A stretch of DNA of 64,000 bases from Streptomyces sp. NA02950 (GCF_013364155.1 NZ_CP054916.1:2417001-2481000); one strand, 5' to 3'. Positions 27,325 through 36,406 are shown, counted from the first letter of the stretch. Translations and numbers: made by a program. The notes: a model not told the origin generated them from the sequence alone.

Positions 27325-28440
27325 TCAGGCCGCGTCGAGTTCCCGCAGCAGCTTGACGGTGAGGGCGTCGACCGGGCGGGCCTGGCCCCCGGTCTCCTCG
27401 CCGGCGGTGTTCACCATCATCACCACCGCCGTACCGCTCCCCCGGCTGAACGCCGCACAGCTGCCGAAGCCGCCGGTGCCGCCGTTGTGCCAGGTCATCG
27501 TGCGGCCGCCGGGCAACGCGCTGAGATGCCAGCCGAGTCCGAGCCGCAGCCCCTCGCCCGCGGTGAAGCGGGGCCGCTGGGTCAGCTCGATCGCCTCGCG
27601 GAACGGCGAGCGCTCCGGGCGGAGTTGAGCGGCCAGATAGCGCAGCATGTCGTCGGCGGTGCTGTACATCGAGGTACCCGCGCCGCTGAGCACCCGGTCG
27701 TGCCAGTCCGGTACCGGCTTTCCGTCGAGATGGCCGACCGCCTTGCGGGAGGCCATGTCCGGACTCAGCGTCGTCCTGGTGTCCCGCAGCCGCAGCGGAT
27801 CGGTGACCCGGCGCCGCAGCATCGCGTCCACCCCGTCGAAGGCCAGCGCCTGGCCGAGCAGTCCGAAGCCGAGGTTGGAGTAGCGGTAGGTCTTCCCCGG
27901 TACCGTCGCCAACTCCGTCTGCGCCAGCCCCTCGGCCAGCTCGTCCAGTGTGTAGTGGGCGTAGGGGTCGTACGGATCGGCTCCGGTGAGGAGGTTCGGC
28001 GGCAGCGAGGGCAGTCCGGAGCTGTGGGTGGCCAGATCGGCCAGGGTGATCCGGTGGTCGCCCTTGCGCGGTATCGGGAACCGGGCGGGCAGTGTCAGCG
28101 GTGCGTCGAGGCGGGTGCTGCCCGCGTGGACGGCGCGGGCCAGCGCGGTGGCGGTGAGCGTCTTGCCGATCGAGCCGAGCTGGAACACCGTCCTGCCGTC
28201 CGGCACCTCCGCGCGTGGGCCCCGGGCCCGGAGCCTGCCCGCGCCCGCGACGTGGGTGCGGCCGCCCTGGATGACCCCGCACACCGCGCCCGGGGCGCCC
28301 GAGGCCAGTGCCTCGTCCAGCGCGCGCCGCACCCGGGCGGGCAGACCGCCGGCCGCCGCGGCGCCGCCGGGCAGCAGGGCGACGCCCGCTGCGGACGCGC
28401 CCGTGGCGGACGCGGTCATGAGAAAGGTCCTTCGATTCAT
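27325..28440 (-). CDS. Secreted class C beta-lactamase-like serine hydrolase
   Basis: A 371-aa exported hydrolase of the beta-lactamase/D-alanyl-D-alanine carboxypeptidase superfamily. The N-terminus MNRRTFLMTASATGASAAG looks like a Tat or Sec signal. The nucleophile is in SIGK (FQLGSIGKTLTA), the second motif is YSN (YRYSNLGFGLLG), and the third is a HNGG-type triad (WHNGGTGG). It could be a peptidase, esterase or lactamase; substrates are not predictable. ATG 28440 is preferred (GGGGGAA upstream); an in-frame ATG at 28458 overlaps the stop of the upstream ArsR gene. The two form an operon. Confidence 0.85.
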   Translation of the reverse strand: MNRRTFLMTASATGASAAGVALLPGGAAAAGGLPARVRRALDEALASGAPGAVCGVIQGGRTHVAGAGRLRARGPRAEVPDGRTVFQLGSIGKTLTATALARAVHAGSTRLDAPLTLPARFPIPRKGDHRITLADLATHSSGLPSLPPNLLTGADPYDPYAHYTLDELAEGLAQTELATVPGKTYRYSNLGFGLLGQALAFDGVDAMLRRRVTDPLRLRDTRTTLSPDMASRKAVGHLDGKPVPDWHDRVLSGAGTSMYSTADDMLRYLAAQLRPERSPFREAIELTQRPRFTAGEGLRLGLGWHLSALPGGRTMTWHNGGTGGFGSCAAFSRGSGTAVVMMVNTAGEETGGQARPVDALTVKLLRELDAA

Positions 28441-28454
28441 CAGGTATTCCCCCG

Positions 28455-28988
28455 TCATTCGGTTTCCTGTCGGCTTCCTGGCGGCACCACCGCCGACACC
28501 AGCACCAGCAGCGGCACCACCCGGCCCGCGGGCACGCGGTAGTGGCCGCGGCCCTCGGCCTGGAGCCAGCCGGTCGCCGTGAGCTGCTTCAGGTGGTGGT
28601 AGAGCTGACCGGTCGTGTTCAGCCCGGCCACCTCCTGGAGCTCGGTGGCGGACCGGATGCCGCGCAGCACCGCGCGCAGCAGGGTGAGCCGCACCGGGTG
28701 CCCCAGCGCGGCGTACGAGGCGGCGTGCTCGGACCAGTCGGCGGCGAGCAGCCCGTCCGCCAACGCGCCCTGCTGCCACTCGTAGTGCTCACCGGTGGGC
28801 AGGTCGAGGGCACCGGTGAACAGCACCTGACCGCGCCCGGCGAGCCGGCGGCGCAGTCCTTCGAGCGCCCAGAACGTGTCCTCCCGGGACGTGGACCCCA
28901 CGTCCCCGGCGGTGTCCCGCGCGGTCTCCAGACGCGCCACCCGCTCCTCGAGCGCGGCGATCCGCCGCTGCAACGACTCGGAAGCCAT
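28455..28988 (-). CDS. ArsR-like winged-helix transcriptional regulator
   Basis: A 177-aa regulator. An N-terminal coiled coil (about 1-25, SLQRRIAALEERVARLE) precedes an ArsR/HTH_20 winged helix (about 75-160; HPVRLTLLRAVLRGIRSATELQEVAG and GQLYHHLKQLTATGWLQ). No metal-binding Cys cluster is seen, so a metal signal is unlikely. ATG 28988 begins the coiled coil. It is followed directly by the serine hydrolase gene, which it probably controls, and preceded by a palindrome. Confidence 0.82.
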   Translation of the reverse strand: MASESLQRRIAALEERVARLETARDTAGDVGSTSREDTFWALEGLRRRLAGRGQVLFTGALDLPTGEHYEWQQGALADGLLAADWSEHAASYAALGHPVRLTLLRAVLRGIRSATELQEVAGLNTTGQLYHHLKQLTATGWLQAEGRGHYRVPAGRVVPLLVLVSAVVPPGSRQETE

Positions 28989-29002
28989 GGCCCCAGAGAT
29001 TA

Positions 29003-29020
29003 CGTTATTACGGAATAACG
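29003..29020. promoter_or_regulatory. Operator-like palindrome upstream of arsR-like gene
   Basis: The perfect 7-bp arms CGTTATT and AATAACG around ACGG, AT-rich in very GC-rich surroundings, end 15 bp before the start codon. This is typical of an ArsR autoregulatory site. Confidence 0.6.
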
Positions 29021-29030
29021 AAGCAAGCGT

Positions 29031-29097
29031 GCGCCCAGCCACGCCGCAGCCACGGACGAACGACCGCAATCGCGGCACTTCCCGCGGAGCGCTCAGG
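29031..29097. repeat. Dispersed intergenic repeat, copy 1
   Basis: This stretch matches 43991-44069 over its length, sharing GAACGACCGC, CGCGGCACTTCCC and CGCGGAGCGCTCAG. It ends on and includes the TCA that is the RidA stop codon (29093-29095). Copy 2 has 7 extra bases. Confidence 0.75.
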
Positions 29098-29506
29098 GCA
29101 GGACGGCGATCCCGTCCAGCTCCACCATCGCCTCCTCGTCCCAGAGCCGGACGATGCCGATGACCGCCACCGCCGGATAGTCGCGGCCCGCCATCTCCCG
29201 CCAGATCCGGCCGAGTTCGGGGGCGCGGGCGCGGTACTCGGCGACATCGGTGGCGTACACCGTCAGCCGGGCGAGATCGGCGGGGGCGCCGCCCGCCGCC
29301 GCCAGCGCGGTGAGCAGATTGGTCAGCGCCTGCCGGAACTGGGCGGGAAGGGTGTCGCCGACGATCGTCCCGGCACCGTCCAGCGCGGTCTGCCCGGCCA
29401 GGAACACCAGCCGTCCGCCCAGCGCCGTGACGGCGTGGCTGAAGCCGGTGGGCGGGGACAGCTCGGCGGGGTTGAGGCGCGATACGGCACCCGTCGGTTC
29501 CGTCAC
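29093..29506 (-). CDS. ridA: RidA family enamine/imine deaminase
   Basis: A 137-aa trimeric YjgF/RidA-fold protein that hydrolyses reactive enamines or imines to ketones and ammonia. It shows FLAGQTALDG and the C-terminal MVELDGIAVLP. The usual active-site Arg region appears as ARLTVYATDVAEY. GTG 29506 overlaps the acyl-CoA dehydrogenase stop (GTGA), so it is coupled to it. In this catabolic cluster it would suit removal of the amino group from a non-aromatic aminobenzoyl-CoA product; this is inferred. Its stop codon lies inside a dispersed repeat. Confidence 0.88.
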   Translation of the reverse strand: MTEPTGAVSRLNPAELSPPTGFSHAVTALGGRLVFLAGQTALDGAGTIVGDTLPAQFRQALTNLLTALAAAGGAPADLARLTVYATDVAEYRARAPELGRIWREMAGRDYPAVAVIGIVRLWDEEAMVELDGIAVLP

Positions 29507-30627
29507 CGGTACAACTCCTTCGCGATGATGGTGCGCTGGACCTCGCTGGCGCCCTCGTAGATGCGCGGGGCGCGGACCTCCCGGTAGAGGTGTTCGAGCG
29601 GATGGCCGCGTTGCAGGGCCCGGGCGCCGTGGATCTGCACGGCGGTGTCCACGACGAACTGCGCGGTCTCGGTCGCCAGCAGCTTGGCCATGGCGGCGCG
29701 GCGGACGATATCGGGCGCGCCGTCGTCGTAGGCGCTCGCCGCCGCGTAGACCAGGAGCCGGGCGGCCTCGGTGCGGGTGGCCATCTCGGCGAGCTGGTGG
29801 GCGACGGACTGGAGGTCCTTCAGCGGTCCGCCGAACGCGGTACGGCGCTCGGCGTGCGCGACCGCCGCGTCCAGCGCCGCCTGCGCCATGCCGACCGCGA
29901 ACGCGCCCACGCTCGGCCGCATCAGATCGAGGGTGCGCATGGCGACGCCGAAGCCCGCGTCGGGTTCGCCGAGCACATCCTCCGCCGTGACCGGGACCCC
30001 GTCGAAGACCAGGCGGCCTATGGGGTGCGGACTCAGCATCTCCAGCGGCTCACCACCGATCCCGGGACGGTCGGCGGGCACCAGGAAGGCGGTGACCCCG
30101 CGGGCGCCCGCGCCCTCGGTGGTGCGGGCGAACACCACCGTGAAGTCGGCCTCGGGGGCGTTGGAGATCCAGCACTTCTCGCCGGTCAGCCGCCAGCCGC
30201 CGGGGCCGTCCCGCTCGGCGCGCAGGGTCAGCGCCGCCGCGTCGGACCCGGCCTGCGGCTCGCTCAGCGCGAAGGCGGCCACCACATGGCCCTCCCGCAC
30301 CCCGGGCATCCAGCGCGCGTGCTGCTTCTCGGTCCCGGACAGCACGATCGGATAGGCGCCGAGCCCCTGGAGGGCGAGCGCGGTCTCGGCCTCCGTGCAC
30401 TCCATGGCGAGCGATTCGCGCAGCAGGCACAGATCGAGCGCGCGGACCGGCGCTCCGGCCGGGAACAGCCGCCGCAGCAGACCGAATTCACCGAGCGCGG
30501 CGGTCAGCGGACGGTTGAGCCGGCCGGGCGGTCCGCTCTCCGCGAGGGGACGCAGCCGATCGCGGGCCAGTGTGCGCAGTCGTGCGCACCAGCGGCGCCG
30601 CTCCGGATCCAGTGCGAATGACGACAC
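29503..30627 (-). CDS. Acyl-CoA dehydrogenase
   Basis: A 374-aa FAD enzyme introducing an alpha,beta double bond into an acyl-CoA and passing electrons to ETF. It has the three-domain layout with AFALSEPQAGSD and GWRLTGEKCWISNAPEA (FAD/substrate region), AFGGPLKDLQSVAHQLAEM and a C-terminal QIHGARALQRGHPLEHLYREVRAPRIYEGASE segment containing the Glu (YEGASE) expected for the catalytic base. It is the first gene of the acd-ridA operon, divergent from the CoA ligase, with the shared composite operator between them. Confidence 0.9.
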   Translation of the reverse strand: MSSFALDPERRRWCARLRTLARDRLRPLAESGPPGRLNRPLTAALGEFGLLRRLFPAGAPVRALDLCLLRESLAMECTEAETALALQGLGAYPIVLSGTEKQHARWMPGVREGHVVAAFALSEPQAGSDAAALTLRAERDGPGGWRLTGEKCWISNAPEADFTVVFARTTEGAGARGVTAFLVPADRPGIGGEPLEMLSPHPIGRLVFDGVPVTAEDVLGEPDAGFGVAMRTLDLMRPSVGAFAVGMAQAALDAAVAHAERRTAFGGPLKDLQSVAHQLAEMATRTEAARLLVYAAASAYDDGAPDIVRRAAMAKLLATETAQFVVDTAVQIHGARALQRGHPLEHLYREVRAPRIYEGASEVQRTIIAKELYR

Positions 30628-30650
30628 GGGGCACCCTCCCTCACCACACC

Positions 30651-30679
30651 TCTTATCGCGGCATATTGACTGTCGTCAC
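30651..30679 (+). promoter_or_regulatory. Composite operator, copy 1 (ligase side)
   Basis: TCTTATCGCG, five bases, then TTGACTGTCGTCAC. The second part is an inverted repeat (TGAC/GTCA arms) that overlaps a -35 TTGACT (30666-30671), with a -10 TACGCT at 30688-30693 (16-bp spacing) driving the ligase gene. The same composite in the same orientation precedes the hydratase operon at 36467-36495. PaaX is the obvious candidate binder. Confidence 0.65.
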
Positions 30680-30758
30680 CATCACGTTACGCTGACTCAG
30701 CGACTTCAGGCAGCCATCCGGCAGAGCTATCGGACAGGCAGAGGGGGCGCATTCCACG

Positions 30759-32390
30759 ATGGAGCTCAGACCGTCGGGACACACCGACACCTTCGCCCGC
30801 GACCATCTGCCGCCCGGCGGCCAGTGGCCCGAGCTGCTGCTCGACCTGCCCGGACCGCGCACCCCCGACCGCCTCAACTGCGGGACGGAGCTGCTGGACC
30901 GCACCATCGAGCGGTACGGCCCCGACCGGCCCGCCCTGTGCGGTGGCCGCGGCGAGGTGTGGACCTACGGCGAACTGCGCGGCCATGTCGACCGGATCGC
31001 GCACACCCTCACCACCACCCTCGGTGTCGTTCCCGGCAACCGTGTGCTGCTGCGCGGCCCCACCACGCCCTGGCTGGCCGCCTGCTGGCTGGCGGCGATG
31101 AAGGCGGGCGCCGTCGCGGTGACCGTGCTGGCCGCCCAGCGCTCCCGCGAGCTGGCGGCCATCTGCGACCTCGCCCGGATACGGCACGCCCTGTGCGACG
31201 TCCGGTGTGCCGAGGAGCTGGAGAAGGCCGGGGTCCCGGGGCTGCGGACCACCCGGTTCGGCGGCGACGAACCCGACGACCTGATCCGGCTGGCGGCGCG
31301 GGCCCCCGCGGAGTATCCGGGGGTGGCCACCTCCGCCGACGATGTCGCGCTGATCGCGTTCACCTCCGGAACGACCGGACGCCCCAAGGGCTGTATGCAC
31401 TTCCACCGCGATGTGCTGGCCATCGCCGACACCTTCTCGGCCCAGGTGCTGCGGCCCACCCCCGACGATGTCTTCGCGGGCAGTCCGCCGCTGGGTTTCA
31501 CCTTCGGCCTCGGCGGACTGGTGATCTTCCCGCTGCGTGCCGGGGCGTCGGCGCTGCTGGCCGACTGGGGCGGGCCCGAACGGCTGCTGGCCGACATAGG
31601 GCGCCACCGGGTCTCGGTGCTGTTCACCGCGCCCACCGCCTACCGCGCGATGCTGGGACGACTCGACAGCGCCCCCGCCGGGTACGACATCTCCTCACTG
31701 CGCCGCTGTGTCTCCGCCGGGGAGAACCTGCCCGCCGCCACCTGGCACGACTGGCAGCGGGCCACCGGCCTGCGGATCATCAACGGCATCGGCGCCACCG
31801 AACTGCTGCACATCTTCATCGCCGCCGCCGACGACGCGATCCGCCCCGGTACCACCGGCGTTCCGGTCCCCGGCTTCGAGGCGCGGGTGGTGGACGCCGC
31901 GCTGCGCCCGGTGCCGGACGGCGAACCGGGGCTGCTCGCGGTGCGCGGGCCGACCGGCTGCCGCTATCTCGCGGACGACCGGCAGCGGGAGTACGTGCGC
32001 GACGGCTGGAACCTCACCGGGGACACCTATGTCCGCGAACCGGACGGCTACTTCCGCTATGTGGCCCGCGCCGACGACATGATCATCTCTGCCGGGTACA
32101 ACATCGCGGGCCCGGAGGTCGAGGACGCCCTGCTGCGCCATCCCGATGTGGTGGAGGCCGCGGTCACCGGGCGGCCGGACACCGCCCGCGGCATGGTCGT
32201 GGTCGCCCATGTGGTGCTGCGGCCGGGGGTGCCCCGCACCGAGGAGACCGTCACCACGCTGAAGGAGTTCACCACCGCGGAACTCACCCCCTACAAGTGC
32301 CCGCGGGTCTTCGTCTTCCTGGACGCCCTCCCCCGTACCGCCACCGGCAAGCTCCAGCGCTACCGGCTGCGCGAAGGCGCTCTACAGTAA
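30759..32390 (+). CDS. Benzoate/2-aminobenzoate-type CoA ligase
   Basis: A 543-aa acyl-adenylate-forming enzyme: aromatic acid + ATP + CoA gives aryl-CoA. The P-loop is TSGTTGRPKG (residues 202-211), followed by the motif GIGATELLHIF and the hinge YFRYVARADDMIISAGYNI, with the C-terminal Lys in RTATGKLQRYRL. It belongs to the benzoate-CoA ligase branch. Together with the monooxygenase fusion it suggests 2-aminobenzoate (anthranilate) or salicylate as substrate. ATG 30759 follows GAGGGGGCG. It is followed after 4 bp by paaX. Confidence 0.88.
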   Translation: MELRPSGHTDTFARDHLPPGGQWPELLLDLPGPRTPDRLNCGTELLDRTIERYGPDRPALCGGRGEVWTYGELRGHVDRIAHTLTTTLGVVPGNRVLLRGPTTPWLAACWLAAMKAGAVAVTVLAAQRSRELAAICDLARIRHALCDVRCAEELEKAGVPGLRTTRFGGDEPDDLIRLAARAPAEYPGVATSADDVALIAFTSGTTGRPKGCMHFHRDVLAIADTFSAQVLRPTPDDVFAGSPPLGFTFGLGGLVIFPLRAGASALLADWGGPERLLADIGRHRVSVLFTAPTAYRAMLGRLDSAPAGYDISSLRRCVSAGENLPAATWHDWQRATGLRIINGIGATELLHIFIAAADDAIRPGTTGVPVPGFEARVVDAALRPVPDGEPGLLAVRGPTGCRYLADDRQREYVRDGWNLTGDTYVREPDGYFRYVARADDMIISAGYNIAGPEVEDALLRHPDVVEAAVTGRPDTARGMVVVAHVVLRPGVPRTEETVTTLKEFTTAELTPYKCPRVFVFLDALPRTATGKLQRYRLREGALQ

Positions 32391-32394
32391 GCGC

Positions 32395-33240
32395 GTGACC
32401 GGCCAGCACACCCCGCGCTCCCTGATCGTCAGCTACTACGGCGCCCACGGCCGCGGCAGCGCCGGCCGCCCCGCCGGGCCGGTGCCGATCGCCGCGCTGA
32501 TCCGGCTGATGGGCGCGGTGGGCGTCGACCCGCCGTCGGTGCGCTCGGCGGTCTCCCGGCTCAAACGGCGCGGACTGCTGGTCGCCGACCGCACGGCCGC
32601 CGGGGCCGCCGGATACTCCCTGTCCGCCGACGCCCGGCAGCTGCTGGACGACGGCGACCGGCGCATCTACGGCGGCCCGGAGGCGGACACCGCCGAGCGC
32701 GGCTGGCTGCTCGCCGTCTTCTCCGTCCCCGAACAGGAGCGCCACAAGCGGCATCTGCTGCGCTCCCGGCTGTCCCGGCTGGGCTTCGGCACGGCCGCGC
32801 CAGGTGTCTGGATCGCCCCGGACCGGCTCTACGACGAGACCCGGCACACCCTCCAGCGCCTGGGCCTCTCGCCGTACGTGGACCTCTTCCGCGGCGCCCA
32901 CGCCGGCTTCACCCCCACCGCGGAGGCGGTGCGCCGCTGGTGGGACCTGGACGGACTGGCCGCCCTGCACCGCGCGTTCCTCACCGACCACGAACCGGTG
33001 CTGCGCCGGTGGAGCGGACGAGGCCCGTCGCCCGAGGACGCCGAGGAGGCCTACCGGGACCATCTGCTGGCCCTGGACTCCTGGCGGCTGCTGCCCTACG
33101 CCGACCCCGGTCTGCCCGCCGCGCTGCTGCCCGAGGACTGGCCCGGGGTGCGTGCCGCCGAGGTCTTCGCGCGCCTGGACGAGCTGCTGCGCGACACCGG
33201 GGCGGCGTACGCCGAGGCGGCGCTGAGCGGTACGGCCTAA
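32395..33240 (+). CDS. paaX: PaaX-family transcriptional regulator
   Basis: A 281-aa regulator of aromatic-acid catabolism that senses an aryl-CoA thioester in known cases (phenylacetyl-CoA). It has an N-terminal winged helix (about 5-85; DPPSVRSAVSRLKRRGLLVADR), a central domain (about 90-180) with WLLAVFSVPE, and the PaaX C-terminal domain. GTG 32395 lies 4 bp after the ligase stop. Its stop overlaps that of the convergent monooxygenase gene in CTAA. The ligand here is probably the CoA ester made by the ligase. Confidence 0.9.
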   Translation: MTGQHTPRSLIVSYYGAHGRGSAGRPAGPVPIAALIRLMGAVGVDPPSVRSAVSRLKRRGLLVADRTAAGAAGYSLSADARQLLDDGDRRIYGGPEADTAERGWLLAVFSVPEQERHKRHLLRSRLSRLGFGTAAPGVWIAPDRLYDETRHTLQRLGLSPYVDLFRGAHAGFTPTAEAVRRWWDLDGLAALHRAFLTDHEPVLRRWSGRGPSPEDAEEAYRDHLLALDSWRLLPYADPGLPAALLPEDWPGVRAAEVFARLDELLRDTGAAYAEAALSGTA

Positions 33241-35594
33241 GGAGTTCCGGCCCGGCCGGCCGCAGGCTCCTCCAGCGCCAGCCGCGGCTTGGGTCCGTCC
33301 GTCCGCCCCGTCGGCGGCTTGCGGCTGCCCGCGCGGTACGGCAGCGGCCAGGGCGCCCCGGGGCCGGTGTACTCCTGCTCGGCCGCCGCGTGCAGCGTCC
33401 AGTGGGGATCGTAGAGATGCGGGCGGGCCAGGGCGCAGAGGTCGGCGCGGCCCGCCAGGATCAGCGAGTTGACGTCGTCCCAGGAGGAGATGGCACCGAC
33501 GGCGATGACGGGGACGCCGAGCTCGTTGCGGATGCGGTCGGCGAACGGGGTCTGGTAGGAGCGGCCGAATTCGGGGCGCTCATGGGCGACGACCTGGCCG
33601 GTGGAGACGTCGACGGCGTCGGCGCCGTGTGCGGCGAAGGCCGCCGCGACGGCCACCGCGTCCTCGGCGGTGGTGCCGCCCTCGGCCCAGTCGGTGGCGG
33701 AGATGCGCACCGTCATGGGGGATTCGCGGGGCCAGACGGCGCGGACTGCGTCGAAGACCTCCAGCGGATAGCGCAGCCGGGCCCGGAGCGAACCGCCGTA
33801 GGCATCGGTGCGCCGGTTGGTCAGCGGCGAGAGGAAACCGGAGAGCAGATAGCCGTGGGCGCAGTGGAGTTCGAGCAGGTCGAACCCGGCGCGGGCGGCC
33901 CGCTCGGCGGCCGTCACGAACTGGTCGCGGACGGCGGCGAGTCCGGCGGCGTCCAGGGCGGCCGGTGTCCGGCTGACGCCGGGGCGGTAGGGCAGCGGCG
34001 AGGGGGCGAACAGCGGCCAGTTGCCGTCCGGCAGCGGGTCGTCCATGCCCTCCCACATCAGCCGGGTGGAGCCCTTGCGGCCGCTGTGGCCGAGCTGGAC
34101 GCCGACGGCCACTCCCGGGGACTGCGCATGCGCGAAGTCCACGATCCGGCGCCAGGCCGTCTCATGGGTGTCCGCGTAGAGTCCGGCGCAGCCGGGGGTG
34201 ATACGCCCCTCGGGGCTCACGCACACCATCTCGGTCATGACCAGGCCCGCGCCGCCCAGGGCCCGTGCGCCGAGGTGGACGAGATGGAAGTCGCCGGGGG
34301 TGCCGTCCCGCGCGGAGTACATGTCCATGGGGGACACCACCACGCGGTTGCGCAGGGTGAGTCCGCGCAGCCGGAACGGGGTGAACATCGGCGGTGTGCC
34401 GTCGGGCACCGCCGCCTCGCGCTCGACCGCCGAGACGAAGCCGGTGTCGCGCAGCCGCAGGTTGTCATGGGTGACCCGGCGGCTGCGGGTGAGCAGGTTG
34501 AAGGCGAACTGCCGCGGCGGCTGGTCGAGATAGAGCGCCAGGTTCTCGAACCACTCCAGACTGGCGCGGGCCGCCCGCTGGGTGGACTCGACGACGGGGC
34601 GGCGCTCGGCCTCGTACGCGGCGAGCGCGTCGGGCAGCTGCGGGTGCTCCCGGAGACAGGCGGCGAGCGCGAGGGCGTCCTCGACGGCCAGCTTGGTGCC
34701 CGAGCCGATGGAGAAGTGGGCGGTGTGGGCGGCGTCGCCGAGCAGCACCGTATTGCCGTGCGACCAGCGGTCGTTGACCACGGTGCGGAACGCGGTCCAC
34801 TGGGAGCCGTTGCCGCGCAGCGGGCGTCCGCCGAGGGCGTCGGCGAACAGCTTGGCGCAGGCTTCGGTGGACTCCTGCTCGGTGCAGCGGTCGAGTCCGG
34901 CTCCGCGCCACACCTCCTCCCGGGCCTCGACGATCACGGTGCTGGCGCCCGGGGAGCCGGGCGGCCCGGAAGCCGACGGGCGGGAGTAGGGGTAGCCGTG
35001 GAGTTGCAGCACACCGTGCTCGGTCTCGGCGGTCTCGAAGCGGAAGGCGTCCAGGGCGAAGTCGGCGGCGAGCCAGATGTAGCGGCAGCGGTGGGTGGTG
35101 ATCCGCGGGCCGAAGGCGTCGGCGTGGGCCCGTCGGGTGGCGCTGTGCACGCCGTCCGCGGCGATCACCAGGTCGTGGGTGCGGGCGAGGGACGCGGCGG
35201 ACGGCGCCGCGGTCCGGAAGCGGAGCCGTACGCCGAGCTCGCGGCAGCGCTGGTGCAGGATCTCCAGCAGCCGCCGCCTGCCGAGCGCGGCGAAGCCGTG
35301 GCCGCCGGAGGTGAGCACCCGGCCGCGGTGCACGATGTCGATGTCGTCCCAGCGGACGAACTCACGGCGCAGGGCGGTGTGGACGGCCGGGTCGGCGTGC
35401 TCGATACCGCCGAGGGTCTCGTCGGAGAGGACCACACCGAAGCCGAAGGTACGGTCGGGCGCGTTGCGCTCCCAGACGGTGATCTCCCGCCGGGGGTCCA
35501 GCCGGGCCAGCAGCACCGCCGCGTACAGACCGCCGGGCCCGCCGCCGACAACGGCGATCCGGCCCGGCCGTCCGGCGGTCACCGGCCCTGCCAC
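33237..35594 (-). CDS. Bifunctional 2-aminobenzoyl-CoA (or salicylyl-CoA) monooxygenase/reductase
   Basis: A 785-aa fusion flavoenzyme that hydroxylates and reduces an aromatic CoA ester. Residues 1-380 are a PHBH-type FAD monooxygenase (VVGGGPGGLYAA near the N-terminus, GDAAHTAHFSIGSG near 285). Residues 395-750 are an Old-Yellow-Enzyme NADH:flavin oxidoreductase (FRLRGLTLRNRVVVSPMDMYS, HLGARALGGAGLVMTEM, ISATDWAEGG). This arrangement is that of anthraniloyl-CoA monooxygenase/reductase of Azoarcus; the same proteins are often labelled salicylyl-CoA 5-hydroxylase. The gene starts inside the end of the hydratase gene (16-bp overlap), so the two are coupled. Confidence 0.9.
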   Translation of the reverse strand: MAGPVTAGRPGRIAVVGGGPGGLYAAVLLARLDPRREITVWERNAPDRTFGFGVVLSDETLGGIEHADPAVHTALRREFVRWDDIDIVHRGRVLTSGGHGFAALGRRRLLEILHQRCRELGVRLRFRTAAPSAASLARTHDLVIAADGVHSATRRAHADAFGPRITTHRCRYIWLAADFALDAFRFETAETEHGVLQLHGYPYSRPSASGPPGSPGASTVIVEAREEVWRGAGLDRCTEQESTEACAKLFADALGGRPLRGNGSQWTAFRTVVNDRWSHGNTVLLGDAAHTAHFSIGSGTKLAVEDALALAACLREHPQLPDALAAYEAERRPVVESTQRAARASLEWFENLALYLDQPPRQFAFNLLTRSRRVTHDNLRLRDTGFVSAVEREAAVPDGTPPMFTPFRLRGLTLRNRVVVSPMDMYSARDGTPGDFHLVHLGARALGGAGLVMTEMVCVSPEGRITPGCAGLYADTHETAWRRIVDFAHAQSPGVAVGVQLGHSGRKGSTRLMWEGMDDPLPDGNWPLFAPSPLPYRPGVSRTPAALDAAGLAAVRDQFVTAAERAARAGFDLLELHCAHGYLLSGFLSPLTNRRTDAYGGSLRARLRYPLEVFDAVRAVWPRESPMTVRISATDWAEGGTTAEDAVAVAAAFAAHGADAVDVSTGQVVAHERPEFGRSYQTPFADRIRNELGVPVIAVGAISSWDDVNSLILAGRADLCALARPHLYDPHWTLHAAAEQEYTGPGAPWPLPYRAGSRKPPTGRTDGPKPRLALEEPAAGRAGTP

Positions 35595-36406
35595 CGGGGC
35601 TCGCGGCGGGCGGTGAACGCGGCGTGGAACTCGGCGTAGTCCGCGCCGTTCATCAGCAGCGCCTGGGTCGCGGCGTCCATCTCGATCGACGCGGACAGCG
35701 GCATGTCCAGCTCCGAGGTGAGCAGCGCCTTGGTCTGGGCGAGGGCGAGGGAGGGCCCGTCGGCGAGCCGGCGGGCCAGTGCCTCGGCACTCGACTGTGC
35801 CTCTCCCTCGTCCGTCAGCACGCTGATCAGCCCGATGCGCTCGGCCTCGGCGGCGCGCACCGGCTCACCGAGCATCAGCAGCCGGGTGGCGTGGCCGAGC
35901 CCGACCACACGCGGCAGCAGATAGGCGGCGCCCATGTCGCCGCCGGACAGTCCCACCTTGGTGAAGAGGAAGGAGAAGCGCGCCGTGGGGTCGGCGACCC
36001 GGAAGTCGGCGGCCAGCGCGAGGACGGCCCCGGCACCCGCCGCGGCGCCGTGGACCGCGGCCACCACGGGGAAGGGGCACTCCCGCAGGGCACGCACCAC
36101 CTGTCCGGTCATCCGGTTGAAGTCCAGGAGCCGGCGGGTGTCCATGGCGAGGGTGGCGCCGATGATGTCGTCGACATCGCCGCCGGAGCAGAAGCCGCGC
36201 CCCTCGCCGCCGAGCACCATGGCCCGTACGGATCCGTCGCGGGCCAGCTCGGCGAGGAGGTCGCGGAGATCGGCGTAGGCGCCGAAGGTGAGCGCGTTGA
36301 GCTTGTCGGGACGGGCGAGGGTGACGTTCGCCACGCCGTCGTCGAGCGTGAGGCGTAGATGGCGCCAGTTCTCGGTGCGGGACGCGGAGCCGGTGAACGG
36401 ACTCAT
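35579..36406 (-). CDS. Enoyl-CoA hydratase/isomerase family protein
   Basis: A 275-aa crotonase-fold enzyme that hydrates an unsaturated CoA ester. The oxyanion-hole segments are LNALTFGAYADL and GGEGRGFCSGGD, with the second near AAVHGAAAGAGAVLALAADFR. It fits the beta-oxidation-like steps after the monooxygenase. I chose ATG 36406; a longer in-frame start at 36463 would run into the operator. It is first in the operon with the monooxygenase and is preceded by the composite operator. Confidence 0.9.
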   Translation of the reverse strand: MSPFTGSASRTENWRHLRLTLDDGVANVTLARPDKLNALTFGAYADLRDLLAELARDGSVRAMVLGGEGRGFCSGGDVDDIIGATLAMDTRRLLDFNRMTGQVVRALRECPFPVVAAVHGAAAGAGAVLALAADFRVADPTARFSFLFTKVGLSGGDMGAAYLLPRVVGLGHATRLLMLGEPVRAAEAERIGLISVLTDEGEAQSSAEALARRLADGPSLALAQTKALLTSELDMPLSASIEMDAATQALLMNGADYAEFHAAFTARREPRWQGR

